A stretch of 64,000 bases of DNA from Paractinoplanes tereljensis (GTDB lineage Bacteria > Actinomycetota > Actinomycetes > Mycobacteriales > Micromonosporaceae): the NCBI RefSeq assembly GCF_016862435.1, contig NZ_BOMY01000051.1, forward strand, positions 124,001 to 188,000. The letters run 5' to 3'. This document shows, piece after piece, positions 1 through 7,617 of the stretch. Below the pieces are notes generated by a model. That model was not told the DNA's origin. It saw nothing but the letters and a program-made list of their open reading frames with translations, and searched no databases. Made by a program: the position numbers and the translations under genes. Numbering within the stretch: the stretch's first letter is position 1; every line of letters starts with the position of its first letter.

Positions 1-251
1 AGCACGTCGGACGCGTCGGGGCGATCGAGGACGGTCGCGCGAATGCCGAACGTGACCAGCGGGGCCGGACCCTCGGCCGGCCGGCCGCCGATCCCCCACC
101 GCCCGGCCGGGACGCCCACGAGCAGAACCTGCACGCTCTCCCGAATCCAGTCGCCGTAGACCGCGACGACGGCATCGGTGAGCCCGGCGATCAGCGCGGC
201 CTCCCGACCGGCAAGATCGCTTTCCGGTGCATGCACGGTGAGATGAGGCAT
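1..251 (-). CDS. Tautomerase family protein (partial, C-terminus off window)
   Basis: Start codon ATG lies at 251 on the minus strand; the gene runs off the left edge, leaving 83 codons. The protein starts MPHLTVHAPES. Pro2, which becomes the N-terminal residue after Met removal, is the catalytic base of the 4-oxalocrotonate tautomerase superfamily. The following strand, helix, and second strand (ESVQVLLVGVP) match the beta-alpha-beta fold of that family. The substrate cannot be deduced. It is divergent from the MarR gene at 322, with 70 bp between them, so MarR control is plausible. Family assignment is good; exact function is unknown. Confidence 0.7.
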   Translation of the reverse strand, partial: MPHLTVHAPESDLAGREAALIAGLTDAVVAVYGDWIRESVQVLLVGVPAGRWGIGGRPAEGPAPLVTFGIRATVLDRPDASDV

Positions 252-288
252 GCTGCCCTCCCCTAGGATGCCTTTGACGACAAATAAC

Positions 289-302
289 CTTTGACTTCAA
301 AG
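289..302. promoter_or_regulatory. Candidate MarR operator
   Basis: CTTTGA-CT-TCAAAG is a perfect inverted repeat with a 2-bp centre. It lies 19 bp upstream of the MarR start and in the divergent promoter region of the tautomerase gene. The left half-site recurs as a direct repeat (CCTTTGAC at 271-278 and 288-295, 17 bp apart). Position and symmetry suggest autoregulation; binding is inferred. Confidence 0.5.
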
Positions 303-321
303 CTATTCGGGAGGCCGCCGA

Positions 322-771
322 GTGTCAACGCCCGACAAGCTGGACGACGCCGTGCGCGAGCTGATCATGCTGCTGCCCCGGCTGGTGGGCCGGGCCAAGC
401 GCATCACCCCGCCCGCCCGGCTGGAGGGCCTCGACCTGGCCCCGCGTCACCGGTCGCTGCTGTCCCTGCTGCTGCTCGACGGCCCGCAGACGGTGTCGGA
501 ACTGGCCGCCCGCCTGGAGGTCGCCCCCACCACGGTGAGCCTGCTGATCGGCGACCTGAGCCGCAAGGACATCCTGGTCCGCCGCGAGGATGACGAGGAT
601 CGCCGCCGCCGGATCGTCGACATCGCCCCCGACGCCCGCGACGCGATCTCGCAGTGGCTGTCCCCGTTCGCCGAGGCCTGGCGCCGGGCCTTGGCCCCGC
701 TCTCCCCCACCGAACGCCAGCTGATCGTCGACACCCTGCTGACCTACGAGGCCGCCGTCTCCGACACTTGA
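322..771 (+). CDS. MarR family transcriptional regulator
   Basis: 149 aa, GTG start with a GGGAGG ribosome site at 309-314. The dimeric winged-helix domain covers roughly residues 40-110. The recognition helix is around TVSELAARLEVAPTTVSLL (57-75), and the charged wing REDDEDRRRRIVD (88-100) is typical of MarR proteins. N- and C-terminal helices would form the dimer interface. No cysteine is present, so it is not a thiol redox sensor. It is divergent from the tautomerase gene, with a palindrome between them (289-302), so it probably represses itself and that gene. The ligand is unknown. Confidence 0.85.
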   Translation: MSTPDKLDDAVRELIMLLPRLVGRAKRITPPARLEGLDLAPRHRSLLSLLLLDGPQTVSELAARLEVAPTTVSLLIGDLSRKDILVRREDDEDRRRRIVDIAPDARDAISQWLSPFAEAWRRALAPLSPTERQLIVDTLLTYEAAVSDT

Positions 772-773
772 CC

Positions 774-785
774 GTGAGCGCTCAC
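774..785. promoter_or_regulatory. LacI-type operator, distal copy
   Basis: GTGAGCGCTCAC, a perfect 12-bp palindrome (14 bp with flanking C/G), identical to the site at 1896-1907. It sits between the convergent MarR and LacI genes, just beyond the 3' end of the LacI gene. It matches the general LacI-family operator form. As an operator far from a promoter, its likely role would be DNA looping with the second copy. It could also act as a small loopless hairpin at the gene end, which is less likely. Confidence 0.5.
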
Positions 786-792
786 GGGGAAT

Positions 793-1848
793 TCAGGCCG
801 ACTCGCGGCGCACCAGGGTGGTCGGCAGGACTCGGGAGGACGGGTGCCGGCCGGCTATCAGCTGCACCAGGACCTCGACCAGCTCGGCTGCCACCTGGGC
901 GAGCGGCTGGCGGATGGTGGTCAGCGGGGGCATGGTCGCCGACGCGATCGCGGAGTCGTCGAAGCCGCCCACCAGCACGTCCCCGGGCACGCTGCGACCG
1001 GCCGCGTGCAACGCCTGCAGCGCCCCGACGGCCAGCAGGTCCGACGCCACGAAGACCGCGTCCAGGTCGGGATATCCGTGCAGCAAACGGTCCATCGCGG
1101 CCCGCCCGGCCTCGATGCTGTACGACTCGGCGCGAGCGATCGCGCCGTCCGGAACGGCCTCGCCCAGCACGTCGCGGAAGCCGGCCAGTCGTTCCGCCCC
1201 GCCGGGGGTGTCCGGTGGGCCGGCCACCGTGGCGAGCCGCCGGGCGCCGCGGTCCAGCAGGTACTGCGTCATCAGGCGGGCGCCGCCGCGGTCGTCGGCC
1301 GCCACGTACGGCATCAGCGGGCCGGCGGCGGGCACGCGACCGCAAATGACCACCGGCACCCCGGTCTCGTGCAGCGCGGCCGCCAACGGGTCGCCGTCGT
1401 GCATGGACACCAGCAGGACCCCGTCCACGTGGCCGCCCCGGGCGAAGTGCAGCACGCGTTCGCGCTCGTCGGCGTTGCCGGCCAGCATCAGCATCAGGCC
1501 CCGGCCCTGGGCGCCGAGCAGTGCCGTGCAGGTGCGCATCAGGCCGCCCAGCACCGGGTCCTCGAAGAGCCGGTCGGGCGGCTCGGACAGCACGAACGCG
1601 ACCGCCCCGGACCGGCGGGTGACCAGGCTGCGGGCGCTCTCGTTGACCACGTAACCGGTCTGCCGCATCGCCTCCCGCACGGCCTCGAGGGACGCCGAGC
1701 TGACGTGGTTGGCACCGTTGAGCACCCGCGACACGGTGCCGCGGGAGACGCCGGCGATCTCGGCGACGTCCTCCATGGTGGGTCCGCGGCGCTGGGCCCG
1801 CCGGGCCGCACCGCGCGATTTCGGGTGGGCGGGCGCTTCGTCGGACAT
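793..1848 (-). CDS. LacI family transcriptional regulator
   Basis: 351 aa. The N-terminal helix-turn-helix is at residues 24-48 (MEDVAEIAGVSRGTVSRVLNG, the diagnostic LacI pattern). A hinge helix follows, then a periplasmic-binding-protein-like sugar-sensing domain from about residue 80 to the end. It faces the secreted GH53 galactanase across an 89-bp intergenic region holding the palindrome GTGAGCGCTCAC. It is therefore probably a sugar-relieved repressor of itself and of galactanase. The inducer is likely a galacto-oligosaccharide; this is inference from the neighbour. Confidence 0.9.
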   Translation of the reverse strand: MSDEAPAHPKSRGAARRAQRRGPTMEDVAEIAGVSRGTVSRVLNGANHVSSASLEAVREAMRQTGYVVNESARSLVTRRSGAVAFVLSEPPDRLFEDPVLGGLMRTCTALLGAQGRGLMLMLAGNADERERVLHFARGGHVDGVLLVSMHDGDPLAAALHETGVPVVICGRVPAAGPLMPYVAADDRGGARLMTQYLLDRGARRLATVAGPPDTPGGAERLAGFRDVLGEAVPDGAIARAESYSIEAGRAAMDRLLHGYPDLDAVFVASDLLAVGALQALHAAGRSVPGDVLVGGFDDSAIASATMPPLTTIRQPLAQVAAELVEVLVQLIAGRHPSSRVLPTTLVRRESA

Positions 1849-1868
1849 CGGTGCACGATAACGCGCCC

Positions 1869-1907
1869 TTGACAGGAAACGTAGCGCCGGGCACCGTGAG
1901 CGCTCAC
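1869..1907 (+). promoter_or_regulatory. Galactanase promoter with LacI operator
   Basis: A TTGACA -35 box is at 1869-1874. The palindrome GTGAGCGCTCAC (1896-1907) begins 21 bp downstream, overlapping the expected -10/start region. No strong -10 box is visible. A LacI repressor bound here would block polymerase directly. The GH53 start follows at 1938. Confidence 0.5.
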
Positions 1908-1937
1908 AGTCTCCTTCGGACCGAGGAGCTCCTCAAT

Positions 1938-3077
1938 ATGTCGTCGTCCTCCATCACCCGCCGCGGGCTGCTCGCCGGCGCCGGCGGCCTCGCGTTATCG
2001 ACACTTCTGCCATCAGTTGCGCAAGCCCACGGAAGAGCAACCACCCTCTCCGTGCGCGGCGCCGACCTCTCCTTCCTCCCCCAGCTCGAAGAGGCCGGTG
2101 TCCGCTACCGCGACCTGGCCGGCCGGGTGCGCCCGGCCGAGCAGATCTTCGCCGCGGCCGGCGCCAGCTACATCCGCCTGCGCGTCTGGGTCGACCCGCC
2201 CGACGGTTACAGCGACAAGGCTCGCGCGCTCGCCCTGGCCCGACGGGCCAAGCGCGCCGGCCTGAAGATCCTGCTCGACCCGCACTACAGCGACTTCTGG
2301 GCCGACCCCGGAAAGCAGCCGATCCCGGCCGGCTGGCCCACCGACCTGCCCGGCCTGACCAAGAAGATCCGCTCCTACACCCGCGAGCTGGTGCGTGACT
2401 TCGCCCGGCAGGGCACGCCGATCGACATGATCCAGATCGGCAACGAGATCACCAACGGCATCCTGTGGCCGGTCGGGCAGCTCTACCTACCGGACGGCAC
2501 CCAGCAGTGGCAGGCCTTCACCGACCTGCTCAAGGCCGGTCGCCAGGGCGCGCTGGAGGGCCAGCCGGACGCCAAGATCGTGCTGCACATCGACCGGGGC
2601 GGGAAGCTGGGCGACACCCGCTGGTTCTTCGACAACATCACCACCTACGAGGTGCCGTACGACATCCTCGGCCAGTCGTACTACCCGATGTGGCACGGCT
2701 CCTTGGCCGAGCTGCAGGCCAACCTGATCGACTCGGAGCAGCGCTACGACAAGCCGGTGCTGATCGCCGAGCTGGCCTACCCGTGGACGTTCGAGGACGG
2801 TGACGGCCGCGGCAACATCGTCGGGCCGGACTCGGTGCTGCCCGACGTGGACCGCTTCCCGGCGACGCCCGCCGGTCAGGCCGGGTTCTACGAGGCCGTG
2901 CGCGACGTTCTCAAGCAGGTGCCGGACGGGCGCGGGCTGGGCTTCCTGGCCTGGGAACCCGAGTGGATCCCGGGGGTGGGCTGGCAGCCGGGCGCGGAGG
3001 CGTCCAACGACAACCTGACCCAGTTCGACTTCACCGGCCGGGCCCTGCCCTCGATCCGGGCCTACCGGCGGCCGTAG
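1938..3077 (+). CDS. Secreted GH53 endo-beta-1,4-galactanase
   Basis: 379 aa, ATG chosen because GAGGAG (1923-1928) precedes it and it opens with a Tat-type signal (TRRGLLAG, hydrophobic stretch, then VAQAH cleavage near residue 30). Glycoside hydrolase family 53 enzymes are (beta/alpha)8 barrels that cut arabinogalactan type I. The general acid/base is E170 in QIGNEI, and the nucleophile is E278 in LIAELAYPW. The C-terminal EPEWIPG loop is also typical of the family. The upstream LacI gene and operator suggest substrate-induced expression. It has no carbohydrate-binding module, so it is a single-domain enzyme. Confidence 0.9.
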   Translation: MSSSSITRRGLLAGAGGLALSTLLPSVAQAHGRATTLSVRGADLSFLPQLEEAGVRYRDLAGRVRPAEQIFAAAGASYIRLRVWVDPPDGYSDKARALALARRAKRAGLKILLDPHYSDFWADPGKQPIPAGWPTDLPGLTKKIRSYTRELVRDFARQGTPIDMIQIGNEITNGILWPVGQLYLPDGTQQWQAFTDLLKAGRQGALEGQPDAKIVLHIDRGGKLGDTRWFFDNITTYEVPYDILGQSYYPMWHGSLAELQANLIDSEQRYDKPVLIAELAYPWTFEDGDGRGNIVGPDSVLPDVDRFPATPAGQAGFYEAVRDVLKQVPDGRGLGFLAWEPEWIPGVGWQPGAEASNDNLTQFDFTGRALPSIRAYRRP

Positions 3078-3096
3078 CAACAGACGCCGGCGAGGA

Positions 3097-4209
3097 TCAC
3101 GCCAGATCCAGATCCGCGTAGATCGCGGCGTGATCCGAGCCGGCGTGCACGGCACTCGTCATGGACGAGTAGATCGGCCACAGCGTGCCCCGCCGGCCAC
3201 CCCAGACCCCCTGGCGGAAGATCCCGCCCCCGGTGGTGACGGCCCACAGCGCCGGCGAGAGCAGGACGTAGTCGAGCTTGTTGCGAGCGGTGCAATACCC
3301 GTACGTGCCGGGTCTGCCGTTGTCGTCGAAGCCCGGATGGGCGGAGATGTCCCGCAGATCGCTGCCGGCCAGCAGCGGCCGCAGTGGTTCGCTGTCGGGT
3401 GTGTCGTTGAGGTCGCCGACCACGGCCACGTGCGCGATCCCGTCGGCCACCAGGTCCCGGTAGATGTCAGCCACCCGAGCCGCCTGACGGAACCGGATAG
3501 CGTCCGAGGCAACCTTCCCGCCGTACCCCTTGCTCTTGAAATGATTGACCAGGACGGCGACCTTGACCCCCGCCGGGGTTCGAAAGTGGTATTCCGCGCA
3601 GTCGCGGCTGAAGACCCGCCCGACGTGGTCCACGTCGTCGACGTGGCTGCGCTGCGCGACAAGCGGAAACCCGCGGCCGGCCAGCACACCCACGTCGATG
3701 CCGCGTTCGTCGTTGCCATCGACGACCATGACGTGCGGATAGCGCGGCCGCCCGTCCACCACCAGCCCGGCGTCGGCGAAACGCTTGAGCGCGAAGCGGC
3801 TCTCCGCCTCGATCACCCCGACGATGTCGGCGCCGACGTCCTCGAGCACCCGCGCGGTGTGGCTGAGCGCCAGTTCGTCGCAGCGGTCGGTGGTCAGCTC
3901 GACCCAGCCGATCCAGTCGGCCCGCCCGCCCGCGACGACCGTGACCTGCCCATCTCGCGAACGCCGCAGCAACCGGCCGCGATTTTGCCGCAGCCGGGCG
4001 AATTTCGCCTGGTCACCGCGCCGCAGGCCGAGTTTCCCGAGCTCGCGGAGGATCTCCCGCTGGACAGTTTCGGTGTAGACAACCTCTTCGAGCAAAGAGC
4101 AAATTCGCTGGTACGCCTCCAGCACCGGCCGTCCCGACGACCACGTGCGCTGGTCGAGGGCGCGGGCCCGGTTGAAGAGGTTCTCGACGTTGAACGCAGC
4201 GATCCGCAT
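3097..4209 (-). CDS. Endonuclease/exonuclease/phosphatase family protein
   Basis: 370 aa. The four-layered metal-dependent hydrolase signatures are in order: NVENL (7-11), IEAE with the metal ligand near E134, VNHFKS (H223), GDLND (265-269) and SDHAA (H360). Such enzymes cleave phosphodiester bonds in nucleic acids or phosphoinositides. No signal peptide is visible, so it is probably cytoplasmic. An unusual charged helical stretch (about residues 40-95) lies between the first two motifs. It converges on the galactanase gene with 19 bp between and shares no evident pathway with its neighbours. The substrate is not predictable. Confidence 0.8.
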   Translation of the reverse strand: MRIAAFNVENLFNRARALDQRTWSSGRPVLEAYQRICSLLEEVVYTETVQREILRELGKLGLRRGDQAKFARLRQNRGRLLRRSRDGQVTVVAGGRADWIGWVELTTDRCDELALSHTARVLEDVGADIVGVIEAESRFALKRFADAGLVVDGRPRYPHVMVVDGNDERGIDVGVLAGRGFPLVAQRSHVDDVDHVGRVFSRDCAEYHFRTPAGVKVAVLVNHFKSKGYGGKVASDAIRFRQAARVADIYRDLVADGIAHVAVVGDLNDTPDSEPLRPLLAGSDLRDISAHPGFDDNGRPGTYGYCTARNKLDYVLLSPALWAVTTGGGIFRQGVWGGRRGTLWPIYSSMTSAVHAGSDHAAIYADLDLA

Positions 4210-4220
4210 CGACTTCAGTT

Positions 4221-4652
4221 TTACTGCGCGGCGGCAATCACCCGGGTTAGCGCGGCGTGCAGAGTGCGTAAATCTTCGATCGGCAGGCCGAGCCGCTGCA
4301 CCACGGCCGGCGGGATCTTCTCGGCCTCGGCGCGCAGCGCGCGGCCGGTGTCGGTGAGCGTGATGGCCAGGCTGCGCTCGTCGCCGGCCTTGCGCTCGCG
4401 GCGCAGGTAGCCGATCGCCTCCAGGCGCTTGAGCAGCGGCGACAGCGTGCCCGGGTCGAGCTGCAGCAGCTCGGAGAGGCGGCGCACGGAGACCGGCGCG
4501 TATTGCCAGAGGGCCAGCATCACCAGGTATTGCGGGTGGGTCAGGCCCATCGGCTCGAGCAGGGGGCGGTAGACGGCGACCACGCCGCGGGCCGCCACCG
4601 ACAGCGCGAAGCAGACCTGCTCCTCCAGCGCGAGTGGATCCTCGTCACTCAA
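4221..4652 (-). CDS. MarR family regulator, OhrR-like
   Basis: 143 aa. The start of the fold, EEQVCFALSVAARG with Cys14, and the next helix YRPLLEPMGLTHPQYLVML match the OhrR branch of MarR. In that branch this cysteine is the organic-peroxide sensor. The winged helix spans about residues 52-98 (DPGTLSPLLKRLEAIGYL, then RERKAGDERS as wing). OhrR normally sits beside an ohr peroxidase gene. Here the divergent neighbour is instead a 68-aa protein of unknown type (4740). A long palindrome lies between them. Redox sensing is inferred from the conserved cysteine; the target is unclear. Confidence 0.75.
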   Translation of the reverse strand: MSDEDPLALEEQVCFALSVAARGVVAVYRPLLEPMGLTHPQYLVMLALWQYAPVSVRRLSELLQLDPGTLSPLLKRLEAIGYLRRERKAGDERSLAITLTDTGRALRAEAEKIPPAVVQRLGLPIEDLRTLHAALTRVIAAAQ

Positions 4653-4687
4653 ATGCCCGTCCCCCTTCAGTTCGACCCCATCCTACC

Positions 4688-4724
4688 GATAGTTTGTACA
4701 CCAACGGTTGGTGCACAAACTATC
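4688..4724. promoter_or_regulatory. 37-bp near-perfect palindrome, regulator operator
   Basis: The arms GATAGTTTGT / ACAAACTATC enclose ACACCAACGGTTGGTGC, symmetric apart from one mismatched pair and the centre base. It lies between the OhrR-like regulator (start 4652) and the small gene starting at 4740, so a dimer or pair of dimers could control both. TAGTTT inside each arm could serve as a -10 box. A palindrome this long suggests two overlapping MarR sites. Confidence 0.65.
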
Positions 4725-4739
4725 GACTCGGAGGCCGTC

Positions 4740-4946
4740 ATGGCGAAAAGCCGGTTCGCGCAGTGGTTCCGCAACACGTTTCACGACTGGATGTTTCGAT
4801 CGTTGATCGGACCGGCCCAGACCCAGAATGCTGTGCAAGGCTGTGACCAGAGTGCCCGCGAGCAATGGAAACGCGATCTCGCCGCGCGCAAGCGCTACAC
4901 CCAGGAGCAGCGCGAACGCCGTCGGCAGGAGCGTTCGATTTCTTAG
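4740..4946 (+). CDS. Small hypothetical protein, divergent from OhrR-like regulator
   Basis: 68 aa. ATG with GGAGG at 4730-4734 makes the start convincing. The protein opens MAKSRFAQWFRNTFHDWMF, an aromatic amphipathic segment. A short middle with a single Cys (QGCDQ) follows, and it ends in a strongly basic/charged helix (RKRYTQEQRERRRQERS). There is no signal peptide or full transmembrane helix; membrane-surface or nucleic-acid association is conceivable. It is not Ohr: it is about half the length and lacks the two catalytic cysteines. I do not recognise the family. Confidence 0.6.
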   Translation: MAKSRFAQWFRNTFHDWMFRSLIGPAQTQNAVQGCDQSAREQWKRDLAARKRYTQEQRERRRQERSIS

Positions 4947-5065
4947 AGTAATTGCACGGTCACTAATAGCGACTTTTTCGCATTCCTAAATGTCCAGAGT
5001 TCTAGCCTCCGAGTACTACGCACGTGCGCACTTGAGTTGGCCGAGAATCGGACAACAATCAACGC

Positions 5066-5953
5066 ATGACGTACGGCAAGAAGGACCTGCCTTACCCTTA
5101 CAGCCAGGACTTTTCCGGCATCGTCACCCGCGTGAAGGGTGTCCGGGAGTCCACCCGTGCCGCGCTCGTCAACTCACTGAAGGTCGCCTCCTACCTCAAG
5201 GCGGGGGCAAATCTGGTGGAACGAAACCTCGGAGCCCCCAAGGAGGTCGCCCCGAGGAGTGACGGACGCAAGGAGTACTGGTCGGGTCTGAACTTCTTGT
5301 CGGAGCGGGCGCTGTCCCGGGAGGTGGCCGAGTTGGAGCCGCCGTTCCTGCGCCAGCGCGGCACCGGCCCCTACCGGTCAACCTGGGCCAGCCACGACGA
5401 CTACCTGAACGACCTGCTGGCCTTCCTGTTCCACGGCATGAACTACGACCCGCAGTACGGCGCCGAGCTGGAGACCCGCGGCGACTGGCTGGTCGACGAC
5501 GACAGCTTCGTCGACGCCGTGCACCGCGCCGCCTTCCACGAGATCCTCGCGGTCTGCCGGATGCCGCTGTTCCGCCTGCAACTGGTCGTCTGCGCGACGG
5601 CCGACCGCAACGACGGCATCCACGACGCGATCGCCAACAACTACGCGGGCGCCCTCCAGCCCTGGATGAAGGTCTACGAGCAGACCATCGCCGCCCGCGG
5701 GTTCCGGTTGCGCCAGGGCATCACCCTGGAGCAGTTCACGAACATCCTGGCCGCGATGACCGAGGGTTTCGTGATCCGGCACCTCGGTGACCCGGCGGCC
5801 GGCGTGCTCGGCGACGGGGCCACCGACAACCTGGCCGGCATGGCGATCCTGGCCATGATGAACAGCTATCTCGAACCGGTTGATGAACCACCTGGCCCAA
5901 CTCTTCGTGAACTGTTCGAAGGCGCAGCGCAACCGATCGAGCACGGGGAGTGA
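5066..5953 (+). CDS. Hypothetical protein with TetR-like C-terminal fold
   Basis: 295 aa. The second half (about residues 165-275) reads like a TetR ligand-binding domain, for example TLEQFTNILAAMTEGFVIRH, a phrase usual in the last helices of such regulators. I cannot see a clear helix-turn-helix in the N-terminal half, although the helical segment about residues 27-50 is basic. It ends 4 bp before the NylB-like hydrolase, so the two are co-transcribed. A 10-bp palindrome CGCACGTGCG (5019-5028) upstream could be an operator. It may be a divergent regulator or a protein that kept only the fold. Confidence 0.55.
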   Translation: MTYGKKDLPYPYSQDFSGIVTRVKGVRESTRAALVNSLKVASYLKAGANLVERNLGAPKEVAPRSDGRKEYWSGLNFLSERALSREVAELEPPFLRQRGTGPYRSTWASHDDYLNDLLAFLFHGMNYDPQYGAELETRGDWLVDDDSFVDAVHRAAFHEILAVCRMPLFRLQLVVCATADRNDGIHDAIANNYAGALQPWMKVYEQTIAARGFRLRQGITLEQFTNILAAMTEGFVIRHLGDPAAGVLGDGATDNLAGMAILAMMNSYLEPVDEPPGPTLRELFEGAAQPIEHGE

Positions 5954-5957
5954 CGAC

Positions 5958-7148
5958 ATGACGAGCACCACGGAACGGCCCGCACCCCGCGCGGCTAAAC
6001 CTCCCTCCTGGTGGGAACGCCAGGGTGACCTGCTTATGCGGCGTCCGTTCAGCGAGTTCACGTTCACCCACATGAACTGGCTGATGCCGACCGAACGGGT
6101 CCAGCGGGGCGAGGTGCACCGGCCGCTCCCGGCCGACCCGCACCGGCTCGACCTGACCTACCGCTTCGAGGACACCGACCACACCCTCGCCGACCTGCAT
6201 CGGCACACCAACACCACGGCGTTCGTGGTCATGCACCACGGCCGCGTCATCCACGAGTACTACCCGGGCATGTTCGCCGGCCCGCGGGTCCGCATGCAGC
6301 TCTTCTCGATCTCCAAGTCGGTCACGTCGCTCCTGGTCGGGATCGCCATGGCCGAGGGCCTCATCGACAGCCTGCACGACCGGGTCATCGACTACCGCAA
6401 GGACTTCCTCGGTTCGGCCTACGAAGAGGTCACGCTGGCCGAGCTGCTCACCATGACCAGCGGGGTCGGCGACCTCGAGGCCTGGGACGTGCCCGACAGC
6501 GACATCAAGCGCTTCGAGCAGGCCGCGATGGGCGGCGGCGACCTGGCCGAGGTGGTCAAGTCGGCGCGCCGCCGGGCTCCGGCCGGCGAGGCCTTCAACT
6601 ACTCGACGCTCGACGCCCAGGTGCTGGGCTGGATCCTGGAGGCGGCCACCGGCACCACGCTGGCCGGTTACGCCGCCGACCGGCTGTGGCGCCACCTGGG
6701 CGCCGACCGGGATTCCTACTACTGGCTGACCCGGGCCCACCCGCGCACCGCGCTGGGCGCCGGCTCGTTCAACGCCACCGCCCGCGACGTGGCCCGCCTG
6801 GGCCTGCTGATGACCCACGACGGCGTGGTCGCGGGCCGCCAGGTGGTCCCGCGCGACTGGGTCCGCCGCAGCCGCGGCAGCGACCTCCCGCAGCTCGCGG
6901 TGGGCGCGCTCGGCCCCAGCGGTTACGCCCACTACGGGTACGCCAATCAGTGGTGGACCCTCGGCAGCTCCAGCTTCGACGCCTTCACGGCGTTGGGCGT
7001 CCACGGTCAGTACCTCTACGTAGACCCGTCAGCCGACATCGTCATCGTCAAGTGCAGCGCCTGGCCGACCCAGGACGACGAGCGCCGCGACCGCGAGACC
7101 ATCGCCGCCCTGCGCCGCATCTCCGATCACTTCGCCTGCACCCGCTGA
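5958..7148 (+). CDS. Class C beta-lactamase-fold serine hydrolase, NylB-like
   Basis: 396 aa, close to the 392 aa of 6-aminohexanoate-dimer hydrolase (NylB). The catalytic S117-I-S-K120 tetrad motif and Tyr215 in FNYSTLD occur at nearly the NylB positions. GVHGQYLYVDP near the C-terminus is the third conserved element. No signal peptide is seen, so a cytoplasmic amidase/esterase is likely. It starts 4 bp after the preceding gene. The family hydrolyses esters, short amides and related compounds; the natural substrate is unknown, and the nylon-oligomer activity of NylB itself should not be assumed. Confidence 0.8.
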   Translation: MTSTTERPAPRAAKPPSWWERQGDLLMRRPFSEFTFTHMNWLMPTERVQRGEVHRPLPADPHRLDLTYRFEDTDHTLADLHRHTNTTAFVVMHHGRVIHEYYPGMFAGPRVRMQLFSISKSVTSLLVGIAMAEGLIDSLHDRVIDYRKDFLGSAYEEVTLAELLTMTSGVGDLEAWDVPDSDIKRFEQAAMGGGDLAEVVKSARRRAPAGEAFNYSTLDAQVLGWILEAATGTTLAGYAADRLWRHLGADRDSYYWLTRAHPRTALGAGSFNATARDVARLGLLMTHDGVVAGRQVVPRDWVRRSRGSDLPQLAVGALGPSGYAHYGYANQWWTLGSSSFDAFTALGVHGQYLYVDPSADIVIVKCSAWPTQDDERRDRETIAALRRISDHFACTR

Positions 7149-7257
7149 CCCCTGGACCACACCTCCAGCAACACCACGTTGGCTCCGCCGTGCCCTTTTG
7201 CACCAGGAAGGGAGGGACAAACCGGTTCACGGCGGTAATTGCCCAGCCCCACCCAAC

Positions 7258-7304
7258 GGCGACGGCATCCCATGCGCCGACCCCCCGTATGGGGTGCCGT
7301 CGCC
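7258..7304. terminator. Hairpin, possible terminator
   Basis: Arms 7258-7273 and 7289-7304 (GGCGACGGCATCCCAT pairing ATGGGGTGCCGTCGCC, with one G-U pair), loop of 15 nt. It is 110 bp downstream of the hydrolase stop. There is no T tract, so intrinsic termination is only a possibility. Confidence 0.45.
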
Positions 7305-7493
7305 CCACCACCAAAGCAACACCCACCACGGCGACCCAGCCGCGCAGTGACTCGGTCGCCCGGCGTTGAACCCAACCGCAGCCTGACACGCCGCCACGCC
7401 GGGCGACCGTCCTGTTCCGACCCATCCGTCAGCCGGCTTGCCCAGATCCGAGCAGGCGGGTGGGTCGTCCGACCCCCTCAGTGGGAAGAGCTG

Positions 7494-7528
7494 ATTGCCG
7501 GCCGGCAACCTCGCGGCCGGCCGGCAAT
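7494..7528. repeat. Perfect 13-bp inverted repeat
   Basis: ATTGCCGGCCGGC, a 9-nt loop, then GCCGGCCGGCAAT. The arms are themselves built of the repeated GCCGGC unit. It could be a terminator hairpin without a T tract or a protein-binding site upstream of the 7618 gene (89 bp away). Confidence 0.5.
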
Positions 7529-7617
7529 CTCCCCCACGGTCACCCGCTCGGGGGCCACTGAACTCGCGACGCCGACGACCTCCACGGTCACGGCCGACCC
7601 GCGGGATACCGTAAGGA

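Larger units (their letters stand above)
7149..7617. other. Intergenic region with two strong inverted repeats
   Basis: 469 bp without a convincing gene. It is C-rich on the plus strand and holds two hairpin-forming repeats (7258-7304 and 7494-7528). The promoter of the 7618 gene should lie in its right part, but no clear -35/-10 pair stands out. Confidence 0.5.

Noticed and set aside
4740..4946. Small gene as an Ohr peroxidase
   Set aside because: 68 aa against about 140 for Ohr, only one Cys, and no Ohr motifs.
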